Source: Tetracentron sinense
Lineage: Eukaryota > Streptophyta > Magnoliopsida > Trochodendrales > Trochodendraceae
DNA length: 64,000 bases
Assembly: GCA_015143295.1 (NCBI GenBank)
Contig: CM026565.1
Span: 15,126,041 to 15,190,040, forward strand
Direction of reading: 5' to 3'
The notes under the pieces were generated by a model. The model had not been told where the DNA came from. It saw only the letters and a program-made list of their open reading frames with translations, and ran no database searches. The number at the start of each line of letters is the position of its first letter. Within the stretch, counting starts at the first letter, position 1. This document shows positions 47,651 to 59,008 of this stretch, piece after piece. A program made the position numbers and the translations under genes.

Positions 47651-50600
47651 TCAAAGCCAATCTCCTATGTATCTAACACCCATCGACTCTAGATGTTTCT
47701 CAAACACCTTCTGAGGTAGTGCTTAGTAAATGGGTCCGCCATGTTGTCCGCTGACGCACTCTTGGATAGCTCGATGTTTCCAATCTTGACAATCTAATTG
47801 TCTCGAATCACATGAAATCTCCTTTCATTGTGCTTAGTCCTCTGATTTGCTCTAAGCTTGAGCAATAACACTACTACTATGACCATAATGTATGGCAGGA
47901 GATTATATCAAGGAAACAACACCAAGTGTCTGGATAAACTCTTTTATCCATACTGTGCTTGGATAATTTAATCCACCATTAATACTTGAAAATGTGCTTA
48001 AACTGCTATCCAATGCTCAGGACCCGGGTTTGATTGATATCTACTCACGAAACTCACTGCATTACATGTATCAATTCTTGTCAATCTAATTGACATGGGA
48101 CAATCCCAGCATCCTTCTTCTTTCAATCTCTAAACAATTTAAGATCAAGAATATAGGAAGCTTCATCGAGGTCTTTCATTGCAAAGTTACATGACAACCT
48201 GATTTTCACTGTTGATAACATTCCTACATCATTCCCAATAAGTAAAATATCATCTACATAAAGAACTAGGAAATTAAAGTTATTGCACTCCCACTGACCT
48301 TCTTGTACACACACGCCTCATCCATGTTTCGTTGAAAACCAAACGATTTGATTGATTCATCAAAACGGATATTCCAACTCCGAGAAGCTTGCTTAAGGCC
48401 ATAAATAGATTTTATCAATTTGCAGACTTTATTATTTTGGCCATGGAGTTCAAAATCTTCGGGCTGGTCCATATAAATATCCTCTTGAATGTTTCCATTC
48501 AAGAATGCGGTTTTGACATCCATCTGCCATATCTCATAATCATAAAAGGCTGCAATTGATAACAGAATTCTTATGGACTTTAGCATTACTACTGGTGAAA
48601 AGGTTTCCTCATAGTCGATACTAGCTCTTTGACTATACCCTTTCACCACAAGCCTTGCTTTAAAGGTCTCTACCTTTCGATCGGATCCACGTTTCCTCTT
48701 GTAGATCCATTTGCACCCAATAGGTCTAATTCCCTCAGGCTTTTCAACTAGGGTCCAGACACCATTCGAGTACATGGAGTCCATTTCAGATTCAATGGCC
48801 TTTTTCCAATTATCAAAATCAATATCGCATATTGCTTCTTGAGAAGTGTAAGGATCATCGTTTAAGGAATCCAATTCCATAGAATATACCTCATGCTGAT
48901 AAGACAATCTATCTGGAGGTCAACTGATCCTTGTACTTCTCCTGGGCTATTGTGTATTTAAAGGTTCAGTTAAGATGAGATTAAACATGGTCACTTTATC
49001 CTGACTTTGCTTCTTAAGATCAATTCTAAATCCATCTTTTCTATTGAGGATCATATCGTCTTCTAGAAAAATGACATTCCTGCTCACAAACACCTTCTGT
49101 TCGTTAGGATTATAGAAATAATATCAATGAGTTTCTTTTGGATATCCTATGAATAGACACTTCTCAGTCCTACTTTCCAACTTGTCGAAGTTCTGCTTTC
49201 GCACATGAATAGGACAACCCCATACTCTGACATGCTTTAGACTAGGCTTTCGCCCCATCCATAGCTCAATTGGAGTTTTGGAAACAGATTTAGAAGGTAC
49301 CCTATTTGATAGATAGATTGTAGTCTCTAATGCATATCCCCAAAAAGATATTGGCAAATCAGTATTATTCATCATTGAACAAACTATATCCAATAGAGTT
49401 CGATTTCTTCTTTCTGAAACACCATTAAGCTGGGGTGTTCCTGGGGGAGTCCATTGGGATAAAATTCAATTATCTCTGAGATAATCCATGAACTCATTCA
49501 AGAGGTACTCTCCTCCTCTGTCGGATCTGAGAGTTTTAATACATTTACCTGATTGCTTTTCTACTTCATTCCGGAATTCTTTGAAATTTTCAAAAGAATC
49601 CAACTTGTGTTTCATTAGATATATATAACTATATCTTGAAAAATCATCTGTGAATGTAATGACGTAGACAAAGCCACCTCTGGCTGAATGATTCATGGAT
49701 CCACATACATCAGTGTGAATTAATTCCAATATACTTGTGGCTCTCATAGGTTTGCCTGTAAATGGCCTTTTGGTCATTTTACCTTGCAAACAAGGTTCAC
49801 AAGTTGGATAAGTTTAAATGGTTTAAAGGACCATCCTTTACCAATCTATTGAGCCTATCCAAATTGATATGGCCTAATCTGTGATGCCATAAGTATGTTG
49901 GATTCACAAATTCTCTACCTCTTTTCTGAGGTGTCACATTGGTGGACTCTTTATCCTCAATGTTATTTACAAAATTTATTATAAGATCAAGATAATAAAG
50001 ACCATTAGACAATGTGCCGGAAACAATAAAACTATTATTGTATTTGATAACTACATTAGTATCAAAATGCATTGAATAACCATTAACGATTAAACTAGAA
50101 ACAGAAATCAAATTTTTGTGCATGTCTGGCACATATAAGCAGTCTTTTAAAACCAAAATCCTATTAAAAGCAAATTCTAAAATATAAGTCCCGATGGCGA
50201 TCACTACAACACTTGCTTCCACTCTCATCCTTATCTTGACTTCCCCATCACTGAACTTTCTGCTCTCCTGAAACCCCTGTAACATATTACAAATATGTGA
50301 GGTAGATCCACTATCTACACACCAAGAGTTTGAGGAACCAATAATGAAATTGGATTCAATGATGAAAGAATCTGATATACCTTCCAAAGGCTTGTCCTTG
50401 AGGGATGCTAAGTAAACTTTGCAATTCCTCTTCCAGTGACCTGGTTTCTTGCAATAGAAACAGACATTCTGATTTTTTTCCTTGTCTTTCTTCTCAAAAG
50501 CTTTCTTGTTCTTATTTTTACCTTTCTTACCTTTGAGGAACCTGGAGAAATTGGACTTCTTCTTTTTCTGGCCTTTGCCCTTAGGCTTGGGCCTTGAAGG

Positions 50601-51227
50601 TCCAACTGCTTCTGCCACATTTGCATAGAGCTTAGTTCGCTTCATAAGGTCCTTAGCTCCTTGCAACATGTTTAGGAGCTCTAGCAGAGATGTCTCCAAT
50701 TTGTTCATGCTAAAATTCAACACAAAAGCAGAAAAGGATTCCGGGAGAGAGTTCAGGATCGCATCCGTTTGACTCTGTTGATCAAGATTTGCTCCAAGGA
50801 TCAAAAGTTCATTAATGAACCACATCATCTTGACAACATGCTCCCGGACTGGGCTACCATCAAACATCTTGGTCCCCATCAGTCCTTTCATTGCCAACTG
50901 CCTAGTAGTTCTGTTATGTTCCCCAAACATCTCCCTGAGATTAGTCAATATGTCCTTAGCTGTAGCAAAACCCTCGTGTTGTTGCTGAAGGACATTCGAC
51001 ATGGATGTAATCATGTAGCATTTGGCAAAACTATTTGAGTCAAGCCACTTTGAGGCTTTCTCAACTGCCTCAGGGGTTTGAATTGCCTCATCGAATTCTG
51101 GATAGTCGGATGTGAGGACATAAGCTATCTTCTGAGAGATAAGCACAATGTCAAGGTTTCTTTTCTAGTCTACAAAATTTGGACCAATCAATCGATTCTC
51201 TTCTAGAATCTTGGAAAGGGGATTCAT
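47651..51227 (-). pseudogene. Copia gag-pol remnant of element B
   Basis: The likely start ATG is at 51227-51225 (MNPLSKILEENRLIGP). Domains on the minus strand: gag (51146-50450: MLISQKIAYVLTSDYPEF, ITSMSNVLQQQHEGF); CCHC knuckle CFYCKKPGHWKRNC near 50465-50424; protease WCVDSGSTSHICN; pre-integrase LWHHRLGHINLDRL near 49880; integrase (49789-49124: FTDDFSRYSYIYLMKHK, TLRSDRGGEYL, PGTPQLNGVSERRNRTL); reverse transcriptase (48907-48123: YEETFSPVVMLKSIRI, QMDVKTAFLNGN, LYVDDILLIG). RNase H (48122-47651) is decayed. Breaks: TAG at 51167-51165 replacing a usual tryptophan, a 1-base shift near 49805, TGA near 49463, and further stops and shifts in RT. The YVDD site itself is intact. Confidence 0.93.
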
Positions 51228-51554
51228 GGCTAATATCTACACAATAAAATAAGCATAAATTATTACATTTATTTTCACACATATATTTATTGGATTTTTG
51301 GGATTTTAAAATCTGATGATCCTCTCATCTTTTTTCAAATTTCATCATTCCCTTCAGTATATGAAATTAGGCAATAAACCTTTTATTCTAGATGAGTATT
51401 GGGATCCTCATATTACACATGTAATCTTCTATTTTAAGATAGTACCACACATGTACTACAAGGTGGATAGAAACCATCCATCACTGAGCATCTCATGCAT
51501 AACTCCTTATGTAAATCAGTGATTCCTAATTTTCTTGCAACCTCCAAGGATAAC
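51228..51554 (-). other. Copia B leader, gag-proximal part
   Basis: Untranslated sequence between the gag start and the gypsy insertion. It continues at 61345-62733. I see no coding sequence. Confidence 0.6.
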
Positions 51555-51771
51555 ATGACTGTAGCACCCCGAACTTTTCTATATTTAATGAATAGTACTT
51601 TCGTAGCTAATTGGCCTTTCTCATGGTCTAATAAATAAATAATGGAGAAATTAAAAATTCTAAACCGTCAGAAATGTTCCTTCTTGAAAGACGAATCCAA
51701 CACAAGTTGAATCGTCGAAATCGGACGAGCGAGTCAAAAGATATGGTCAAAATAGTCCAGACCTACAGAGC

Positions 51772-51916
51772 ACCGATCGCTCGGTCCATTCAGCGATCGA
51801 TCAGTCCAAAACCGATCGATCGGTAGCTATCGACTGGTGAAAAATTTTGTATGGGAAAATTTTCCAGAGAGCAGACTTTTGATCGGTTGCTCGGTCAGAA
51901 CACTGATCGCTCGGTC
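51772..51916. repeat. Palindrome array ACCGATCGATCGGT in the 5' LTR of C
   Basis: ACCGATCGCTCGGT, GCGATCGATCAGT, ACCGATCGATCGGT, GATCGGTTGCTCGGTC and ACTGATCGCTCGGT. The second copy of the array is at 59212-59356 in the 3' LTR. Confidence 0.88.
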
Positions 51917-52902
51917 TTCGCGTTTTTGCAGAAATTTCAGTAAGGGCATTTTTGTCTTCCGTGTGTTAAACCCTTACTTCATAAGGCTTACCCGAGCCAT
52001 TAGGGCTTATTCAACTAACTTAGAGGGTTTTTGAGAGTTAGAGAGAGAGGAGAAGGGGATTTGCACCTAGGGTTTCCATTGGAGAAGTAATCAAAGGGTT
52101 TGACAACCCTAGATCATCCTCAAACTTGGATTACTTCAAGTTCAAGGCTCAAGCTCGTGGGGGATCTCGTTCTCAAGCTAGGGCAGCATTCTCCAAGGTA
52201 TTTCAAGAGGGTTTTCTTCCCCAAACCAAGTCTCCCTCAAGAAAGGTTTCCTCCTTTCAAGTTGGAGCTCAAATCAAGGTTCCTACCAAGATCAAGCCTT
52301 GATCTAAGGTTAGTACACCCTACTAACTTCCCCTAGCAATAATCTAGGTTTTCTAGGTGAAATGTGATTCATGTTAGTATGTTTCCTTCCTTGTAAAATG
52401 TATCATCTCTAATAATTATAAACAAGAAAAAGAAAAGGATATGGATGTGTGGATGGGAGATTGATTTAGGCGATGGGATGCCGAATATATGATGTGTGAT
52501 ATGTGTAATGGAAAATCGAGGATGGGCATTTTACCAATAATGAACTCACTTTGATTATTGAATGGAAAATATGCACAAAAAAAAAGAAGATGAACTATGG
52601 AGGAACATTGCATGTGATGTGTTTGACAAAATGCCTAAACTATGAAATAATGATTTGAATGAAGAAAATGGAAATAGGCCTTATGCATGTATCTTATGAA
52701 TGGTGAATTGATTTAAATATCACGTTAATTACTCAAATGGCCATATGCATGTACTATAAATTGAATGAATTGTGATGTCATATCTCTCTTGTTATCCTCA
52801 TTTGCATGATTGTACTATTGACACGTACACAAGCACACATGTTGCATGAATCGAGATTTTAAGAACATATGCATATAATAACCAACAAGAAAATATTGCA
52901 TG

Positions 52903-53180
52903 TCAAGGAGGTTGATAGCCCAGGGACATTCGGGTACTAGCCTCTGGCTCACAAGAAAACCCGAAACACATATTGTCAAGGAGGTTGGTAGCCCAGGGAC
53001 ATTCGGGTATTAGCCTCTGGCTCACAAGAAAACTAAACAATTAGTAAAAATCACCTATTGTCGAGGAGTTTGGTAGCCCAGGAAAAATTAGGGTACTAGC
53101 CTCTGGCTCACAAGAAAACTATATACATCAAGGAGGTTGGCAGCCCAGGGAGATTCGGGTGCTAGCCTCTGGCTCACAAG
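52903..53180 (+). repeat. Four-unit hairpin repeat in the 5' LTR of C
   Basis: Each unit reads approximately AAGGAGGTTGGTAGCCCAGG, then GACATTCGGGTACTAGCC and TCTGGCTCACAAG. In unit 4, GGCAGCCC pairs with GGGTGCTAGCC, where other units have GGTAGCCC and GGGTA(C/T)TAGCC, a paired T-A to C-G change. The equivalent array in the 3' LTR is at 60343-60622. Confidence 0.85.
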
Positions 53181-53900
53181 TTACAAGATGCAAGTTTACA
53201 AGATGATGACAAGACATTCATGCATGCACGCATACATGATTTCCATGAGGCATACCGAGACATGACTTGGGTTTTCAAGCACGAGTTTATCGGAGTTTTC
53301 GCATTCATGCACGCACGTTATGATGATTGTATTGTACCATGCCTCCAACTATTTCTCTTATGATGCTATTACTACCTTGTACTGTATTCCTGTTGTGGTG
53401 CTTATTATTATTATGGTTAGCTAGTAGCTTGTACTCGCTGAGTATTACATGCTTAGCCGTACTTTCATGTCGGTAGGTACTGAGGGAGCCCTCGACTCGG
53501 AGCCTTAGGTCGAGGAAGAATATATAAAGGAGAGAGAGCTGTCTATCCCACTGCAATCTCAGCCGAACCGAGACCTTGACGTGTGGCCGTACCTCGACTA
53601 CTGTTGAGGAGAGCATACGAGAGGGTGCTTATATATTTTGACATTTTGATAGGTGGGTCTGTCCACTTTAGACTTAGACATGTTTTGTATATATGTTAAC
53701 TTGGAATACTATTTTGGAAATCTTAGAAGAAAAGAAAAAGTTAGTTTACGCTTCCGCATTTATGTTTAGCTTCCGCGCTCTGATTATCATTGTTTAGTAC
53801 TGTAATTATCCTATTCATTACAGGATGGTTTGGCAGGTACGTATAGTCACACCTAAAGTATCCCTTAACTCTTAGGGGGTATTTTGGGGTGCGACAGAGG

Positions 53901-53917
53901 TGGTATCAAAGCTCTAG
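53901..53917 (+). other. Primer-binding site of element C
   Basis: TGGTATCAAAGCTCTAG, four bases after the 5' LTR; initiator-methionine tRNA type with changes. Confidence 0.8.
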
Positions 53918-53991
53918 GCATTAGAGTCCCTAGGGTTGTTTAGTACTTGAGACCATGATTGAACAATGTATTAGAGTTGTATTCCAAGTAT

Positions 53992-54035
53992 GGACTAACA
54001 AGTTAGTCCTAGTCAAAATAGGTTGAATCTCAACC
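53992..54035 (+). other. Two consecutive leader stem-loops
   Basis: GGACTAAC-AA-GTTAGTCC (53992-54009) and GGTTGA-ATC-TCAACC (54021-54035). The coding-deleted element E has the same pair four times with different stem bases (33236-33282, 33513-33557, 34178-34221, 34628-34674). Candidate RNA structure in the genomic transcript; function unknown. Confidence 0.65.
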
Positions 54036-54222
54036 AAACTTAGAGTCCTACGCTAGGAATATGGATTGTATGTATGATATTGTGTTGTATACCATGTGTG
54101 CATTAATTGTGTTTGTGCTTATTAAATATGCTTGATGAATATGTATTGAGTGAATTGCGAAATTTGTACTAAATGTGTATCTAAGTTAGACTCATGTTGT
54201 ATTGTCGTTCTCAGGAGAAATC

Positions 54223-55459
54223 ATGAGACGCAATACCCGGGGTCGCGGGTACAACACGAGGGGCAATGGAGGTGATGCTTCATCGGGTGATGATCAACTC
54301 GATTTTGCCCAAGCTTTTGCCTCAATAGCCGAGACTTTGGCTATGCTAGCAGCAAGGCAACCGACTACTCCACCTAATGCGACGCTTATACCGGCTCCTC
54401 CTAATAGAGCACAAGCCGGAATAGAGACTTTCCGGAGGAAAAGGCCTCCAACCTTTTGTGGGAGTATTGACCCGCTTGTTGCCGAAGGATGGATTCGGCA
54501 ATTAGAAAAGATATTCTCTGTATTGGCGCCTATAGAGGTGGAAAAGGTTACTTGGGCCGCCTTCATGCTTGAAGGTGAGGCCGATCATTGGTGGAAGTCC
54601 GCACTTCGGACCCGAGAGTTGACCCGACAAGGTCAAGACTGGACTTGGGAGAAATTCTTGGACGTTTTCAACAAGAAGTACTTCCCAATAGGGATGAAAG
54701 AAAAGATGGAAGTTGAGTTCATTACCTTGGAGCATGGTAATATGTCGGTAGTGGCTTATGAAGCCAAGTTTTCGGAGCTATCCAGATTTACTCTACATAT
54801 GATAGCGACCGAGGCTATGAAAGCCCAGAAATTTGAGAGGGGGTTGAAGGCCTACCTCAAGGACCGAGTCTCAATGTTCAGACATGAGACATATTCAGAA
54901 GTAGTGGACAAGACACTTTTGGCCGAGTCGAACTCCGAGGAGTTCTTCAAGAGAAGAGGAATAGAGAAAGGACAGTCGAGTAGTTCAGGGAAGAAAAGAG
55001 CAAGGACTAGCTTATATCCATTCGCAGGGCCGGCTTAGTCACAGAGGATATATTCGGTACCATAGGCTCCCCGCCCTTTTGCTCCACCGGCTTTTCACCG
55101 GGCTTTTGCTCAGGCTCCTCGCCCCGCAGTGACTCAGGCTACGGGATATGCTCCTCCAACCTATGCGCATGATATCTGCACCCTTTGTGGAAGGAGGCAT
55201 CCAGCGGGAGAATGCCGGAGGGTTACAGGAAGTTGCTTCCATTGTGGTGACCAAGGCCACATGGTTAGAGATTGTCCCCGACGTCATATGCCAGCTCAGT
55301 CTCAGGGGAGCAGGCCCCCGATTAGGCAGACATCTCAGCCTAGCTCTTCTCAGGCTTCGAGAGCCTCATAGTCTACACGGCCTCCTCGCCCGGCCATACA
55401 GGGCCGAGTCTTCGCCCTGTCAGAGAGAGACGCACATGCATCCGATGATGTCGTGCAAG
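54223..55459 (+). pseudogene. gag of element C
   Basis: The first ATG in frame is at 54223 (MRRNTRGRGYNTRG); the open frame upstream to 54202 has no earlier ATG. The retrotransposon gag domain follows (PPTFCGSIDPLVAEGWIRQL, ADHWWKSALR, FLDVFNKKYFP). A stop interrupts at 55036-55038, a second at 55063-55065, then come two zinc knuckles (CTLCGRRHPAGEC and CFHCGDQGHMVRDC) in the same frame, and a third stop at 55369-55371. All three stops are TAG in positions where CAG (glutamine) fits. The frame ends near 55459 at an AT-rich spacer. Confidence 0.92.
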
Positions 55460-55603
55460 GTACGCAAAAATCCTAGAGTTTAAGTTGTGTAAGATTTCTA
55501 TGGTTGATTTTGTGACTATTATTAGGGGTTACCTATGTATGATGCTTGTTACTATTTGAAATCTTCTGATATTAGTTACTTAATCGCACAAGCGCTTTAT
55601 GAG
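55460..55603 (+). other. AT-rich spacer between gag and protease, intron-like
   Basis: 144 bp with stops in all forward frames, beginning GTACGC and ending ATGAG. Its removal would leave the frame continuous between gag (DVVQ) and protease ([17 protein letters not shown]). Splicing is only a possibility; a plain insertion would look the same. Confidence 0.35.
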
Positions 55604-58600
55604 TGAACGAGTGTCTCGCTCGAGTGTTGATAGACACAGGATCTACTCACTCTTTTGTCTCACCAAGTTTTGCAAAGGGCTTTTTGACTGAGGCTACTCC
55701 GTTGGAGCGGGAGTTGACCATTGCAACTCCAATCGGTAAGTCAGTTGATACGGACAAGATATTCAGGGATAGTGTGGTTCAAGTGGGGGAGAATGAACTG
55801 TTAGCCGATCTCATTGTCCTAGACTTCCGAGACTTGGATTTCGATGTCATCCTAGGGATGGATTGGTTGGCAAACCATCACGGGCATGTTGCGTGTTTTG
55901 AAAAGATGGTGAACTTCAAGCCGGAAGGGGTTAAGCCTTTTCATTTCCGAGGATTAAGAGAGAGGGACATTGCTCGCCTCGCAGCTTTGAGCATAGCAAA
56001 CCCAGAGGCACCAAACTCTTTGGCCATTCCGGTTGTGAGTGAGTTCTTAGATGTGTTCCCGGAAGAACTTCCCGGATTACCTCCTGATAGAGAGATCGAG
56101 TTCGCTATAGAGCTTGCTCCGATTTCAAGGGCACCATATAGAATGACCCCTATAGAGCTTGAAGAATTGAAGAAACAGATTGAGGAGTTACAACAACTTG
56201 GTTTCATCCAACCAAGTGTCTCACCGTGGGGAGCTCCGGTTCTCTTTGTGAAGAAGAAAGACGGGTCAATGAGAATGTGTATAGACTACCGTCAGTTGAA
56301 CAAGGTAACTATCAAGAATCGTCATCTCTTGCCAAGGATAGACGACTTGTTCGACCAACTGAAGGGAGCGAGATTTTTCTCCAAGATTGATCTTAGATCG
56401 GGGTATCATCAGTTAAAGATCAACTCGGAGGATGTTCCGAAGACGGCTTTCAGGACTCGGTATGGGCATTACGAATTCCTTGTCATGCCTTTTGGGCTGA
56501 CGAATGCACCGGCGGCATTCATGGATTTGATGAACCGGGTGTTCCGATCATACTTGGATCGATGCGTGATTGTGTTCATCGATGACATTTTGGTGCATTC
56601 CCAGACACGGGAAGATCACGCACGAGACTTCCTCCTTGCTCTAGAGATGTTGAGAGAGCATAGGCTATATGCCAAATTGAGCAAGTATGAATTCTGGTTA
56701 GAGAAAGTGGTGTTCCTAGGCCACGTAGTGTTGGCCGAGGGTATTTCTGTAGACCCGGCAAAGATAGAGGTAGTTATGAGCTGGGAGAGACCCAAGAGCG
56801 TCACTAAGATATGTAGTTTCCTCGGGTTGGCAGGCTATTACCGGAGATTTGTGGAGGGATACTCCAGTTTAGCTGCACCTCTCACCTACTCGATGAGGAA
56901 AAATGCCAAGTTTAGTTGGAGTGACAAATTTGAAGTGAGCTTCCAAGAGTTGAAGAAACGCCTCACCACGGCCCCCGTCCTTACTGTGCCATCCAGACAT
57001 GGTGGTTATGAGGTGTATAGCGATGCTTCGCACTTCGCACATCGGACTTGGGTGTGTCCTTATGCAGCACAAGAAAGTCATTGCCTATGCATTAAGGCAA
57101 TTGAAGGAACATAAAAAGAATTACCCCACTCACGACTTAGAGCTCGCTGCGGTTGTGTTTGTATTGAAGATTTGGCGACATTATCTTTATGGGGAACAAT
57201 TTGAGGTATTCACAGATCATAAAAGCCTTAAGTATTTATTTTTCCAGAAAGAGCTGAACCTGAGGCAAAGAAGATGGGTAGAATTTTTGAAAGACTACGA
57301 GTGCTCCATTCAATACCACCTGGGCAAAGCGAATGCTGTAGCCGATGCTCTTAGCTGGAAGGCCACTGGACTTTTGGCGCATATGATGCTGAAGGAGTGG
57401 AGGTTGCTAGAGGATGCGTCCAACCTCGACATCAGTTTTAGTCTCCCTACCTTTGGGCCGGTAATGGCTAACATCACAGTTAGGCCTTTTATGCTGAGCA
57501 TGATCAAGGAATTGCAGGGAATGGATGCCGAGCTACTTTCTTGCCGAGACAAGTCAGTTAAGGGTGGCAGCAAGGATTTTGCGTTGAGGGATGATGAGAT
57601 TATCACTTTCAAGGGAAGAGTATGTGTCCCAGCCGATGAGAAGCTTAAACGAGAAATCTTATACGAGGCTCACCGGTCCAAGTACACTGTTCACCCCGGA
57701 GGTATCAAAATGTATAGGGACTTGAAAAAGCATTTTTAGTGGTAGAACATGAAGAGGGAGGTTGCGGAGTACGTGGCACGGTGTTTGGTGTGCCAGCAGG
57801 TGAAAGTAGAACACTTGAGTCCGGCAGGACTTTTACAGTCTCTCCCTATTCTTGAGTGGAAATGGGAACATATCTCTATGGACTTCATTGTGGGATTGCC
57901 AAAGACAGTTAGAAAGACTGATACTATATGGGTTGTTGTTAACAGACTCACGAAGTTCGCCCATTTCTTACCGTACCGGACTACTTTCAATTCAAATCAG
58001 TTGGCTGCATTGTATATCCGAGAAATAGTTCGGTTGCACGGGGTGCCAGTGAGCATTGTGTCGGATCGGGACCCGAGGTTCACATCCAGGTTTTGGAAAA
58101 GTTTTCAAGGTGCAATGGGTTCCCGATTAGACTTTAGCATGGCTTTCCATCCACAGATAGATGCGTAAACCGAGAGGGTGAATCAGGTGATAGAAGACAT
58201 GCTCCGAGCTTGTATGCTGGATTTTAAAGGAAGTTGGGAAGATCACCTACCTTTGGTAGAATTCGCCTACAATAATAGCTACCAGGCAAGCATACAGATG
58301 ACGCTTTTTGAGGCTTTGTACGGAAGAAGTTGTAGATCCCAGTTGTATTGGGATGAAGTGGGAGAAAGAAAAATTTTGGGTCCCGAGTTGATTGAACAAA
58401 CGGCGGATAGAGTCAAGTTCATCCGGGAGAGGTTGAAGACCGCACAAGATAGATAGAAGAGCTACGCCAACAACCGAAGGAGAGATCTTGAGTTTAGAGT
58501 TGGTGATTTTGTATTTGTTCGGGTTTCACCAACCAAGGGTGTTATGAGATTCGGAAAGAGAGGCAAACTCAGTCCGAGATATGTGGGCCCGTTCGAGATC

Positions 58601-58918
58601 ATTACTAGAGTCGGTGAGGTGGCTTACCGTGTTGCTTTGCCCGCTCATATGACGGCGGTCCATAATGTATTCCATGTCTCTATGCTTCGAAAGTACATCC
58701 CGGACACTTCGTATGTCATAGAGCTTGACCTAGTGGAAATCCGAGAGGATCTTACACTAGTTGAGCAACCGGTGCAGATCTTGGATAGGCGAGATCAAGT
58801 CTTGCGCAACAAGACCATTCCCTTGGTCTTGGTAAGATGGCAACACCATTCAAGGGAGAAAGCAACATGGGAACAAGAAGCCGAAGTGCGGGAAAAGTAT
58901 CCTCAGTTATTTGTTTAG
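55603..58918 (+). pseudogene. pol of element C: protease, RT, RNase H, integrase, chromodomain-like end
   Basis: Protease [18 protein letters not shown] (55620). [53 protein letters not shown] and an intact FIDDILVHS (56578). RNase H begins YEVYSDASH (57008), where a 7-bp duplication (TTCGCAC) at about 57030 shifts the frame; it resumes [26 protein letters not shown]. Integrase: [68 protein letters not shown]-terminus: [20 protein letters not shown], then [20 protein letters not shown], the short chromodomain-like end typical of the Tekay/Del clade. Stops: TAG near 57737, another TAG two codons later, TAA near 58166, and TAG near 58454. Not functional. Confidence 0.95.
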
Positions 58919-58995
58919 GGCCTTGACATTCCCTTGTAATTGTTATGGTCTTGTGCATGTATGTATTGTCCAAATTTCGGGGATGAAATTTTTGT

Positions 58996-59008
58996 AAGGG
59001 GAGGAGAA
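58996..59008 (+). other. Polypurine tract of element C
   Basis: AAGGGGAGGAGAA directly before the 3' LTR. The stretch CAAATTTCGGGGATGAAATTTT before it is shared with element E. Confidence 0.88.

Larger units (their letters stand above)
51560..53896 (+). repeat. 5' LTR of element C (2337 bp)
   Basis: TGTAGCACCCCG ... GGGGTGCGACA. Contains palindromes (51772-51916), purine-rich leader (52030-52060), four GAGGTTGGTAGCCC hairpin repeats (52903-53180), and the GCTGAG/CTTAGC hairpin at 53437-53457. Confidence 0.97.

Noticed and set aside
55941-57612. Several minus-strand frames opposite the gypsy pol gene
   Set aside because: Shadows of the plus-strand pol reading frame of element C.
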